From NCBI GenBank assembly GCA_026390015.1, contig JAPLGS010000157.1, forward strand, positions 9,782-73,781: a stretch of DNA of 64,000 nt, given 5' to 3'. Shown here piece after piece: positions 44,971 through 52,781 of the stretch (the first letter of the stretch is position 1; the number at the start of each line of letters is the position of its first letter). A program made the position numbers and the translations under genes. Source of the DNA: Chloroflexota bacterium (GTDB lineage Bacteria; Chloroflexota; Anaerolineae; Anaerolineales; Villigracilaceae). The notes below the pieces were generated by a model that did not search any database, was not told where the DNA came from, and saw only the letters and a program-made list of their open reading frames with translations.

Positions 44971-46091
44971 TGGCAGTTGATCTCAGTTTTTTGAGCGTTG
45001 GTTTCAACCGTGGGGCTTGGCACTGGCCATGTGCCCGTCTGAAAGCGGTCAACGTAATCCCTTAGAATGTTGAAGTCTACATCCCAGATAAAAACTCTTT
45101 TATCAAAGACAGGATCCAGCATGCGGGTTTGTTTGAATAATTCCTGAGGGAAGCTCGCAAATTGAATATTCTGCGGAGGCAGTCTTGTGCCAAGGCATGC
45201 CAGCTGACCGAGTTGTGCGGGGGTGAAATCAGTGATGATATTGTCGCGGAAGGAATTGATCAGGTCAGGGATCTGCGTCATCACTTTTGGATTGGTGAGT
45301 TTTTTGCGAAGTGCGCATAAAACTATATTCTGATTGTCGGCGCGGCTGAAGGTACCCAACTGACGATTGCGCGCAACCTTGAGCGCCTCATCCCCGTTCA
45401 GATGATTCGCTCCAGTCGGAAGGTTAAGGTTCCTGGAAGTGTCCTGATCGGAGACTTTGATGTCAATTCCATCCACGGCATTGACGACATTGACAAATGT
45501 GCGCATATTGACCGCGACATAATGATCGGTGCGAACACCGAAATTTAAGTTGAGTGTTAGCGCCAGCAGCCCCGCTCCGCCGCTTGGGTCATCCCAATAT
45601 TTGAAGCCGGGTTGGCCGTACAAATACGCCTGATTTAATTTTTCGTGATCCTGTCCATCGAGATTGTCTGCGATGTTCGGGATCTCCACCCATAGATCGC
45701 GCGGGAATTCAAGCACGGTCACCTTTGGGGTTACAAAATCCACACGCACGAGGCGGATGGCGTCGCCCAATCCGTATAAATAAGAATCTGAGCGCGAGTC
45801 TGAACCGACCATGACGATGTTCATCACTGCCTGCCCGCCGCAAAAAGATTGTGGTGTGTTCGTGGGGAAGGAGATCGTCGGCACGAGCGTCACATCTCCG
45901 TTTTGCGTAACCTTGTTGGAGTCCGGCGTCCACGTGGGCGGCAGGCTTATTGGGGTAAATGGAAGCACAGGCCCAAGCGGTTGTGTGGCAAATGATTGGT
46001 AGCTTTGAAGTGCGTAAACTCCAGCACCGATGATAAGCGCAGGTGTGAAGATCGAAAGAAACAGGATAATGTATTTTTGTGTTCGCGACAT
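44967..46091 (-). CDS. LytR-CpsA-Psr (LCP) family glycopolymer transferase
   Basis: The protein has one N-terminal membrane helix (KYIILFLSIFTPALIIGAGVYAL) and an outside LCP domain. The domain shows GSDSRSDSYLYGLGDAIRLVRVD, VTVLEFPRDLWVEIP and NRQLGTFSRADNQN, the Asp/Arg pattern that binds polyprenyl-phosphate. Such enzymes attach glycopolymers to peptidoglycan. I chose the ATG at 46091; a TTG at 46100 would add three residues. Confidence 0.88.
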   Translation of the reverse strand: MSRTQKYIILFLSIFTPALIIGAGVYALQSYQSFATQPLGPVLPFTPISLPPTWTPDSNKVTQNGDVTLVPTISFPTNTPQSFCGGQAVMNIVMVGSDSRSDSYLYGLGDAIRLVRVDFVTPKVTVLEFPRDLWVEIPNIADNLDGQDHEKLNQAYLYGQPGFKYWDDPSGGAGLLALTLNLNFGVRTDHYVAVNMRTFVNVVNAVDGIDIKVSDQDTSRNLNLPTGANHLNGDEALKVARNRQLGTFSRADNQNIVLCALRKKLTNPKVMTQIPDLINSFRDNIITDFTPAQLGQLACLGTRLPPQNIQFASFPQELFKQTRMLDPVFDKRVFIWDVDFNILRDYVDRFQTGTWPVPSPTVETNAQKTEINCQ

Positions 46092-46167
46092 TTTATTCAA
46101 AGGAATTTATCCGCAGATTGCACAGATCGTGCAGTTTTTTTAGAAATCCTGATCTGCGGATTATTTT

Positions 46168-47388
46168 TTATTTCAAAAAATAAGGAATCTCCGCGGGGGC
46201 GGGGGCGAGAAAATAAACAGTTACCCAGCCGTTCATGTTTCGCATCTCGCCTTCATTGAATCCGAGGTCGATCCATTTTGTACGCGGCACACCCAATGCG
46301 GATTCGATAATTGGGCCGCCGCCTGTGTCGCCGATCGTCGCAACACCATAACCGGGAATGTACACGCGCATTCCAGCGAGATAACTGAAGATCGAATAAT
46401 CCACTGCCACAATGCCCTGACCCGCGCGCGCGCCGCTCGCAGTTCCATACGAACATCCGCCTGTGCCGGAGGCGCAAGGCGAATAAACAGTTGCGTACAT
46501 TTCCACCGCTCTCCAGTAATCATATGGGATGCTTCCGCCCACGGGCGAAAGCACGATCTGTTCGCCGCTGGCAACGATCCGTTCCTGCGGCTCGCGCGTC
46601 ATGGTTTCACTTTCAGGTGTGCGGCTCACTTCTTTTCCATCCTCATAGCGGATGCGTGTACGGATCATTGCCAATCCGTCGATGCCGGGTTGGATCGTAC
46701 TCTCCTGTCCAAGTGGAATATCGACGGATTGGATTTTTTTTGTTGTAAATGGAATCGACTTTACTTCAACAGTGGTTGTCTCAAAGACTCGCACCACGCG
46801 GATTATTCCATCAGGCACATCATGCTCCGTTTCTAGCGGGGAGCTGGTGTCTGCGCCCATGAGCGGGATCCCAGCTTCGGCAAGAATCTCACCAACTGTT
46901 TCGGCGGCCGAACGGAAATTGAACTTGTTATCCCCCACAGAAATAACGAAGCCACGGCTTTGCGTGTAGGTAATTGTTATTGATTGTTTGATGGGAGTAT
47001 CAGCAGGTGGATCTACCAAATCGCCGAGGTTGATTAAATAGCCGGCTTCACTCAAAACTTGTCCCACCGTGAAGGCGGAAGATTGGATTGATTGCTGCCC
47101 TTGGGGAGTAATTATATTTATAGTCACAGCCCGCCTCAGTTGTAATTGATAAAAATTTGCCGTAGGTAGAGGCTGGTTAATCGGGACGACGATCCCGTTA
47201 AAAAGAACACGGTCTTTAGGAGTGGGGACAATTCCATTTTGCGTAAGCAGAATCAACGGCACACGTTCTGTCGAAGTGAAGCTGTAAACTTGTCCGTCAT
47301 TAATGATCGTGATGGAGGAAGTCGTTTTTGGCTGGCATGAAATCAATAGGAATATCAACGATAATGCCAACCACCGAAATGTTTTCAT
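46168..47388 (-). CDS. YabE-like lipoprotein: DUF348, G5 and 3D domains
   Basis: Starting at the ATG at 47388, the product begins MKTFRWLALSLIFLLISCQP, a lipoprotein signal. Two DUF348-like ubiquitin-fold segments follow, then a G5 domain (VEVKSIPFTTKKIQSVDIPLG). A C-terminal 3D domain has three Asp (VAVDYSIF, TIGDTGGG, WIDLGFNEGE), a double-psi-barrel as in MltA-type and Rpf-like wall hydrolases. The start is set by TATAAT (47401-47396) 7 nt upstream; ATGs further 5' are not needed. YabE lies beside ksgA in Bacillus too. Confidence 0.88.
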   Translation of the reverse strand: MKTFRWLALSLIFLLISCQPKTTSSITIINDGQVYSFTSTERVPLILLTQNGIVPTPKDRVLFNGIVVPINQPLPTANFYQLQLRRAVTINIITPQGQQSIQSSAFTVGQVLSEAGYLINLGDLVDPPADTPIKQSITITYTQSRGFVISVGDNKFNFRSAAETVGEILAEAGIPLMGADTSSPLETEHDVPDGIIRVVRVFETTTVEVKSIPFTTKKIQSVDIPLGQESTIQPGIDGLAMIRTRIRYEDGKEVSRTPESETMTREPQERIVASGEQIVLSPVGGSIPYDYWRAVEMYATVYSPCASGTGGCSYGTASGARAGQGIVAVDYSIFSYLAGMRVYIPGYGVATIGDTGGGPIIESALGVPRTKWIDLGFNEGEMRNMNGWVTVYFLAPAPAEIPYFLK

Positions 47389-47528
47389 GAATGGGATTAT
47401 AAACCACTCCATTAATTTCATTGCGAGCATACTTTCTGGCGGGGCAGGTGATAATTTATAGAGAGCAGGATGTCAAAGAGGTTCTGAAGTCGTATGGTTT
47501 TGGATGGTTTTTGGTTTAAAATGAACTC

Positions 47529-48305
47529 ATGAAAAATCCCCTGATTACCAGCCCGTCCAACCCGCTTATTAAACAGGCGCGTGCGCTGCGTCAAAAGAAA
47601 GCGCGTGTCGAAAGCGGCTTATTTCTCGTTGAGGGAATTCATCACGTGGGCGAAGCCTTCGAAGCGGGATGGGAGATTGAAACAGTTCTGTATTCATCGG
47701 GTTTGTTGACCAGTCCCTTTGCGCATGATCTAATTTCCCGGCTCTCGTTTCAGCCTCAGCCGGTTACTGCGCAAGTAATGGAATCGTTGGCTGATAAAGA
47801 AAACCCTCAGGGAATTATCGCCGTCGTCCACCAGCGGAAGACGCAGCTCAAGGATGTCAAACCATTTATACGTGCTGTTGGGCTGGTCTCTCCACAAGAT
47901 ACAGGCAATGTTGGGACAATTCTACGCACATTGGATGCCGTTGGCGTGGATGCGCTTTTTTTGCTGGATGGCGGTGTCGAGCAATATCATCCGACCGTTG
48001 TCCGCGCGAGCATGGGGACGATCTTTTGGAAGCCGATGATCCAAACTTCATTCGATGAATTTATTGATTGGTCGCATAAGGGACAATATCAGGTGATTGG
48101 CACATCTGCAAAAGCAGAGTTGGGTTATCAGGCGCTCGATCTGCAAACACCCTGGATATTAATTTTAGGCAATGAGCAAAAAGGATTGTCGCATGAGCAA
48201 AGCGCGGCGTGTGATGTAACTGTATCACTTCCAATGCAGGGGCGCGTGAGTTCATTAAATCTGGCTGTGGCCGCGGGTGTGTTGTTGTATCAGTTTTTGA
48301 AATAA
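47529..48305 (+). CDS. TrmH/SpoU-family RNA 2'-O-methyltransferase
   Basis: The 258-aa protein has the substrate-binding N-terminus SNPLIKQARALRQKKARVES. The SPOUT knot follows: VGLVSPQDTGNVGTILRTLDAVG, ILGNEQKGLS and LPMQGRVSSLNLAVAAGVLLYQ (motifs 1-3). It methylates a ribose in rRNA or tRNA; the site is unknown. A TAAAAT box (47517-47522) lies 6 nt before the ATG. Confidence 0.93.
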   Translation: MKNPLITSPSNPLIKQARALRQKKARVESGLFLVEGIHHVGEAFEAGWEIETVLYSSGLLTSPFAHDLISRLSFQPQPVTAQVMESLADKENPQGIIAVVHQRKTQLKDVKPFIRAVGLVSPQDTGNVGTILRTLDAVGVDALFLLDGGVEQYHPTVVRASMGTIFWKPMIQTSFDEFIDWSHKGQYQVIGTSAKAELGYQALDLQTPWILILGNEQKGLSHEQSAACDVTVSLPMQGRVSSLNLAVAAGVLLYQFLK

Positions 48306-48342
48306 TATTTGAGCGCTCCACAGGCTCACTCGGAGCGAAATC

Positions 48343-48377
48343 AAAAACAGCCTGCTCGTAAAGAGCAAGCTGTTTTT
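48343..48377. terminator. Intrinsic terminator
   Basis: AAAAACAGC-x-TGCTC and GAGCA-x-GCTGTTTTT form a stem around GTAAA between the convergent TrmH-type and acidic-protein genes. It can work on both strands. Confidence 0.8.
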
Positions 48378-48409
48378 CAGGATCAATTATCAGTTAAGCG
48401 TGAACGAGA

Positions 48410-48640
48410 TTAGAACTCGTCTTCTTCATCGAGCCAGTCATCGTCTTCTTCATCTCCCTCTTCTTCATCCCACTCTTCTGTTTCCTCTTCGGAGTCCCAG
48501 TCGTCAGCTTTCTTGGCAACACCTTCGGTGGCAGAGAAGGTATTGCATCCAGTGTCTGGATCCAACTCTACTGCGGCGGCGGAACAATAACCTTCGTCGA
48601 CAAATACGCAATCTATGTAGTGACACTTAATACGGGGCAT
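48410..48640 (-). CDS. Small Cys-containing protein with highly acidic tail
   Basis: The 76-aa product has four Cys within the first 32 residues (C6, C11, C19, C32 in IKCHYIDCVF, GYCSAA, TGCNTF), a likely metal knuckle of the DUF1540 kind. Residues 45-76 are almost entirely Asp/Glu/Trp. AGGAGG precedes the ATG. It lies 11 nt downstream of the VKOR gene, probably in one operon. The function is unknown; the composition suggests metal or basic-protein binding. Confidence 0.72.
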   Translation of the reverse strand: MPRIKCHYIDCVFVDEGYCSAAAVELDPDTGCNTFSATEGVAKKADDWDSEEETEEWDEEEGDEEDDDWLDEEDEF

Positions 48641-48651
48641 TTAGCTTCCTC

Positions 48652-49080
48652 CTAAGATTGGGGCTGTTTGATCAGGCGTATGACTGCAATTATGAAAATC
48701 AGGGTCATGGCTGCCTGGGATGTGAGACAGAAAGGGCAGATTGCATTTATTAAGGCAACTTCCACGTATATCAGCCAGATCGTGAAAAGAAAACCAGTCA
48801 ACGCCATGCCGAAGATCATCAGGGTTCCGTTTTGTTTGAAAAATGAATTTCGTTTTTCAAAATATAGCACGGCCAGAATTGCCAGATAGCCAAGTATTCC
48901 AATGATCGCCACCGGAATCCCGTTGACTTCAGAATAGCGACTGGAGTTCACAGTTGAGCAATCGCCGGACCCGAGGCACATCGAATTATTTGATGTGATT
49001 TTATATATGGTCATGTAAATCGAAACCAGTAAACCCAAAACCACGAGCACGACCGAACTTCGGTACAACCATTTATTCAT
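48652..49080 (-). CDS. Vitamin K epoxide reductase (VKOR) family membrane protein
   Basis: The 142-aa protein has four to five membrane helices. The loop Cys pair is in SMCLGSGDCSTVNSSRYSEV, the conserved Ser/Thr follows, and the active-site CxxC is in AICPFCLTSQAAM. Bacterial VKOR homologues reoxidise the disulfide-forming partner using quinone. No DsbA-like partner is adjacent; CcdA and a thioredoxin-like protein are elsewhere in the window. Confidence 0.9.
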   Translation of the reverse strand: MNKWLYRSSVVLVVLGLLVSIYMTIYKITSNNSMCLGSGDCSTVNSSRYSEVNGIPVAIIGILGYLAILAVLYFEKRNSFFKQNGTLMIFGMALTGFLFTIWLIYVEVALINAICPFCLTSQAAMTLIFIIAVIRLIKQPQS

Positions 49081-49086
49081 AATTCC

Positions 49087-49230
49087 TCATAATAGTAAAG
49101 CCGCTACTTTCTGGCCAACAGGCACGCATTTTACACCAGCGGGGATAATTAGTAAAGCGTCAGATTGCACAAGTGTAGGCAAATTTCCCGAGCCTTGATA
49201 ACCTGTCAACTCTGTGAAGTAGTTTCTTTT
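49087..49230 (-). pseudogene. 3' remnant of moeA (molybdopterin molybdenumtransferase)
   Basis: The frame just upstream of the VKOR gene reads RNYFTELTGYQGSGNLPTLV and then QSDALLIIPAGVKCVPVGQK with a VAALLL ending and stop. This matches the last 45 or so residues of MoeA (GSG-x-L, A-x-LLIIP, G-x-x-V-x-x-LLL). Further upstream the frame is closed and no other MoeA motifs follow, so only the C-terminal domain end survives. It shows loss of a moeA copy at this site. Confidence 0.7.
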
Positions 49231-49353
49231 ATTTCGCGGAGTTTTGCGCGCAGGTCACTTTCGCGCGCTTCGGTTACGGATGGCATGGCTTGAAGCGGCG
49301 GGATTATACCGCATTCATTTGGTGTATCGGAATGAAAATAAAACGGGGAATTT
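49231..49353. other. Non-coding spacer
   Basis: I see no gene here. A 26-codon open stretch on the minus strand (ending about 49206) overlaps the moeA remnant in another frame and has no support. Confidence 0.4.
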
Positions 49354-51579
49354 TTAGCCCGGACTTGAGCGATGCGCTTCCATTACGTTGGGAAGGTTTT
49401 CTATACGAGTAAGAATTCGGCTTAGTTGAGAGAGGTCTTTTACTTCAATGATAAGACGCAGGTCAGCGATGCTGCGATTAACATTTACTTTTACATCAGC
49501 GATATTGATATTTTCATCCGAAAGCAGATTAGAAATATCGCTTACCAAACCCTGCCGGTCATACGCTTTAATTTTTACTGGTACCGGGTAGGTGCGTTCC
49601 ACACGTCCCCAGCCAACCTGCAGTAAACGCTCGCGTTCTTTTGTTTGCAAAATATTCGGGCAATCCTGGCGGTGAATGGTGACGCCGCGTCCACGTGTGA
49701 TAAAGCCAACCACTTGATCTCCGGGTGTAGGGTTACAGCAACGCGCTATGGCGGAAAGCATGCCTTTGAGTCCAACAACTTCGATCGCGTTTGTCGAGGT
49801 GGAGGGAGTGGTGCTTGGATTTACCTCGAAGATGTCTGGAGATTCTTCCGGCTGCGAGAATTGCCTGATGATCTTGCTGAAGGACAGATCTCCATTGCCC
49901 AGCTCAATGAACATTTCATCCGGCGTTTTGTAATTAAGATTGCGCGCAATTTTTTCAAAGTTGATGTCTTTGAGTCCCAGCCGCTGAAGTTCTTTTTCAA
50001 GACCGCTCCGGCCTTGAGCCAGATTCTGCTCATCTTCCTGTTTCTTGAACCAGACTTTGATCTTGGAACGCGCACGCTGAGTTTTGACCAGCCCCAGATT
50101 CGGATTCAGCCAATCGAGGCTTGGACCGCCCCGCTTCGCTGTCAGGATCTCAACCTGGTCGCCGGTGTTAAGCTTTTGATCCAACGGGACGAGTTTCCCG
50201 TTAATGCGCGCGCCGCGGCAGCGATGACCAATATCCGTGTGGACGTGGTAGGCGAAGTCAATGGGCGTGGCGCCAGACGGCAGGTCTATGGCGTCACCGC
50301 GCGGAGTGAAAATATAAACGTGATCCTGGAAGACATCCGTGTGCATTGATTCAACAAACTCGGTGGCGTCACGCACATCAGGTCCCCATTCCATCATGGA
50401 GCGGAGGGAGTTGATTTGTTGTTCATAATTTTTATCAGCTTGCTTTGAGCCTTCCTTGTAGCGCCAGTGTGCAGCGATTCCATACTCCGCGTTGAGGTGC
50501 ATATCGTGGGTGCGGATCTGCACTTCGAGCGGGCGTTTATCCTCGTAAATAACCGCAGTATGCAGAGATTGATAAAAATTATCTTTTGGCGCTGCGATGT
50601 AATCATCGAATTCTTCTTTGATCGGGCGCCATGAAGTATGAATAAAGCCGAGCGCGGCGTAACAGGATGGCACGTCCGGCACGATCAGACGAACTGCCCG
50701 CACATCCCGCACCATATCGAAGGGTTTATCCTTCTTTTGCATTTTTCTGAAAATGGAATAAATATGTTTGGGACGTCCGCTGATCTCTGCCTTGATGTTA
50801 TTTTGTTCAAGCAGTTTTATAAGATTTTCCTTGATGTCTTCAAGTTGAGATTCTCGGTCGGGTCTTTTCTCGGTCAGCAATTCCGCGATCTCTTTATATT
50901 TAACTGGATTGACATTGCGAAAGGCGAGGTCTTCGAGTTCCCATTTGATCTGCCAGATGCCCAATCGATTCGCGACCGGGGAAAAAATATCAAGGGTTTC
51001 CTGCGCAATGCGCTTGCGCTTATGTTCAGGCATATGACTAAGTGTGCGCATGTTATGCAAACGGTCTGCAAGTTTAATGAACATGACGCGTACATCTTTG
51101 CCCATGGCAAGGAAAGTTTTTCGTAAAGTTTCTGCGACGATCTCGTCCTTGCGGCCAAGCAAAGCAGGAGCGGACGGAGGTTCTTCATCCTCTTGTTTGA
51201 CAGCGTCACTATCAGCGTGTTGGTCACCGCGTGAGACGTGCGGCAGGTGTGTCAATTTCGTGACGCCATCTACTAGGGCGGTGATCGCATCTCCAAAGTC
51301 ACGGCGAATATCGGCCAGAGTAACCGACGTATCTTCAACCGTGTCGTGCAAGAGGCCGGCGGCGATCACCTCTGGCGGTACTTTTAACTCAGCTAATATG
51401 CTGGCAACTGAGACACAGTGATTAATATAAGGTTCACCCGAAAGTCGTTTTTGTTCGCGATGGGCTTCCTCCGCCACCCGATAAGCGTGCTGAACCAATT
51501 CGCGGTCGGCTACGGTGTAGATATCGGGGAGTTGCTCAAGAAGCTTCTCAAGCGGGATGGCGGTGTTGGTTGATTTCAT
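49354..51579 (-). CDS. Bifunctional (p)ppGpp synthetase/hydrolase, RelA/SpoT family
   Basis: The 741-aa Rsh protein has an HD hydrolase domain with intact metal residues (YINHCVSVASILAEL, GLLHDTVEDTSVT, KLADRLHNMRTL). The synthetase domain has HIYSIFRKMQKKD, VRDVRAVRLIV and NFYQSLHTAV. A TGS domain (VYIFTPRGDAIDLPSGATPIDFAY), a Zn/helical segment (ARCCNPTPGDQVVGF) and a C-terminal ACT domain follow. Both activities should be present. Confidence 0.93.
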   Translation of the reverse strand: MKSTNTAIPLEKLLEQLPDIYTVADRELVQHAYRVAEEAHREQKRLSGEPYINHCVSVASILAELKVPPEVIAAGLLHDTVEDTSVTLADIRRDFGDAITALVDGVTKLTHLPHVSRGDQHADSDAVKQEDEEPPSAPALLGRKDEIVAETLRKTFLAMGKDVRVMFIKLADRLHNMRTLSHMPEHKRKRIAQETLDIFSPVANRLGIWQIKWELEDLAFRNVNPVKYKEIAELLTEKRPDRESQLEDIKENLIKLLEQNNIKAEISGRPKHIYSIFRKMQKKDKPFDMVRDVRAVRLIVPDVPSCYAALGFIHTSWRPIKEEFDDYIAAPKDNFYQSLHTAVIYEDKRPLEVQIRTHDMHLNAEYGIAAHWRYKEGSKQADKNYEQQINSLRSMMEWGPDVRDATEFVESMHTDVFQDHVYIFTPRGDAIDLPSGATPIDFAYHVHTDIGHRCRGARINGKLVPLDQKLNTGDQVEILTAKRGGPSLDWLNPNLGLVKTQRARSKIKVWFKKQEDEQNLAQGRSGLEKELQRLGLKDINFEKIARNLNYKTPDEMFIELGNGDLSFSKIIRQFSQPEESPDIFEVNPSTTPSTSTNAIEVVGLKGMLSAIARCCNPTPGDQVVGFITRGRGVTIHRQDCPNILQTKERERLLQVGWGRVERTYPVPVKIKAYDRQGLVSDISNLLSDENINIADVKVNVNRSIADLRLIIEVKDLSQLSRILTRIENLPNVMEAHRSSPG

Positions 51580-51673
51580 GGTGGTTTATTTTACTACGCA
51601 CATTAGCGAAGAATTCGATCATTTGCATTCTGACTGTTCTGCAAAATCAAGATGCGGGCGTTGCTGTTCCAAT

Positions 51674-52024
51674 TTATTTAAGATGGTTTTTAATTTTATC
51701 GCGCAGGTCGAGCGAGTTGCCAAAAATAAATCCGAAGATCATAAACAATATTGTTGCGAATGCGCCCGTATAAATTGCGTATTGAGATTCCCATAGGTTG
51801 GGTAGAATTACAACGATGAGGATGCCAATGACGAGACCGTAAAATGGAGATCTGATGCTATGCGGGATTTCGCGCCACGCTTTTATTAATGAAAAAGATT
51901 TTTGCATTCGTTTTTCTTTGATAATACTGCTGCGTTGAAATTGACGTTGCTTGACTAATGGATCGCGTTCGCTGAGCTGTTTTCTGCGAAGTCGCTTTAG
52001 CCTTTCAGATTCTGAGTCTGGCAT
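51674..52024 (-). CDS. Hypothetical two-helix membrane protein
   Basis: The 116-aa protein has a basic N-terminus (SERLKRLRRKQLSERDPLVKQ) and two hydrophobic helices (about 57-76 and 84-104). AAGGAGG lies 5 nt before the ATG, a strong ribosome site. It shares a divergent spacer with the YbaK gene. I do not recognise the family. Confidence 0.7.
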   Translation of the reverse strand: MPDSESERLKRLRRKQLSERDPLVKQRQFQRSSIIKEKRMQKSFSLIKAWREIPHSIRSPFYGLVIGILIVVILPNLWESQYAIYTGAFATILFMIFGFIFGNSLDLRDKIKNHLK

Positions 52025-52072
52025 GCCGGCCTCCTTTATTTATGTTTATAATTGTACAGGATTTTATATCAG

Positions 52073-52561
52073 ATGACCATTACAAATAATGTCACAAGAT
52101 TTTTGGATGCGCGCAAGGTGAAGTATATCGCGCACGAATTGCCTGCCGAAAAACTTGGCGCAGTGCAAGCCGCGCTCTATATGCACGCCCCACTCGACCA
52201 GGTTTTCAAGACGATCGTGATCACTCGTGAAAAAAAGAAACCTGTGCTGGTGGTCATTCCTGGCCCTCGAATTGTGGATTTAAAACATCTGGCTTTATTT
52301 TTGGCTGAAAAAAAAGTACATCTGCCGACAGAGCGTGAAGCCGAAGAATTGACCGGGCTGCAGGCTGGTGGAATTTCTCCACTGGCTTTGATCAATAAAG
52401 GATTTCAAGTGGTAATTGATACCGCCGCGCGGGGCTTTGAGCAGATCTACATCTCTGGCGGCCAACGCGGGATGGATATTCAATTGCGCGTGGATGATCT
52501 GGCAAAGCTAACGAATGCCAGGTTTGGATATATTAGCAAAGAAGAACAGATCAGCACCTAA
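52073..52561 (+). CDS. ybaK: YbaK/EbsC-family aminoacyl-tRNA deacylase
   Basis: From the ATG at 52073 the product is 162 aa. It has VFKTIVITREKKKPVLVVIPG (with the Lys of the family), AEELTGLQAGGISPLALINK and IYISGGQRGMDIQLRVDDL. It removes Cys mischarged on tRNA-Pro. An upstream in-frame TTG at 52052 adds seven residues with little support. TATAAT at 52047-52052 is a likely -10 box. Confidence 0.9.
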   Translation: MTITNNVTRFLDARKVKYIAHELPAEKLGAVQAALYMHAPLDQVFKTIVITREKKKPVLVVIPGPRIVDLKHLALFLAEKKVHLPTEREAEELTGLQAGGISPLALINKGFQVVIDTAARGFEQIYISGGQRGMDIQLRVDDLAKLTNARFGYISKEEQIST

Positions 52562-52640
52562 AACTCAACAGGCTGGAATCTAGGTTGATTGTAACAATTT
52601 GAAATAATAGACATAATTGAAATCATGCTGCTTATCGATT

Positions 52641-52672
52641 TGACAATTATTTTTGTCATATTAGGATATAAT
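52641..52672 (+). promoter_or_regulatory. Inverted repeat and -10 box ahead of the sensor-kinase operon
   Basis: TGACAA-6 nt-TTGTCA (52641-52658) is a perfect 6-bp inverted repeat. It lies 8 nt before TATAAT (52667-52672). Its position over the -35 area suggests an operator for a dimeric regulator, perhaps the NarL-type protein of this operon. The TTGACA within it is 21 nt from TATAAT, too far for a normal -35. Confidence 0.5.
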
Positions 52673-52781
52673 TTATCTGGTATTTTTCAATAATAATTCA
52701 GATACTTTGATTTGGATTTATTCTGGCAGGTTTCACAACGAACTTTTTTTATATGTTTTTGAGGTGTTTGAGAGAATCTTA

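Noticed and set aside
48410-48640. Plus-strand 76-codon frame (Leu/Arg-rich) opposite the acidic protein
   Set aside because: Composition is the mirror of the GAA/GAT-rich acidic tail; the minus strand has AGGAGG and a Cys pattern.
49206-49290. 26-codon minus-strand ORF starting MPSVTEAR
   Set aside because: Overlaps the moeA remnant in another frame, has no ribosome site, and has no match that I recognise.
52640-52672. TTGACA and TATAAT as a sigma-70 promoter for the sensor-kinase operon
   Set aside because: The spacing is 21 nt, too long; TTGACA is better explained as one arm of the inverted repeat.
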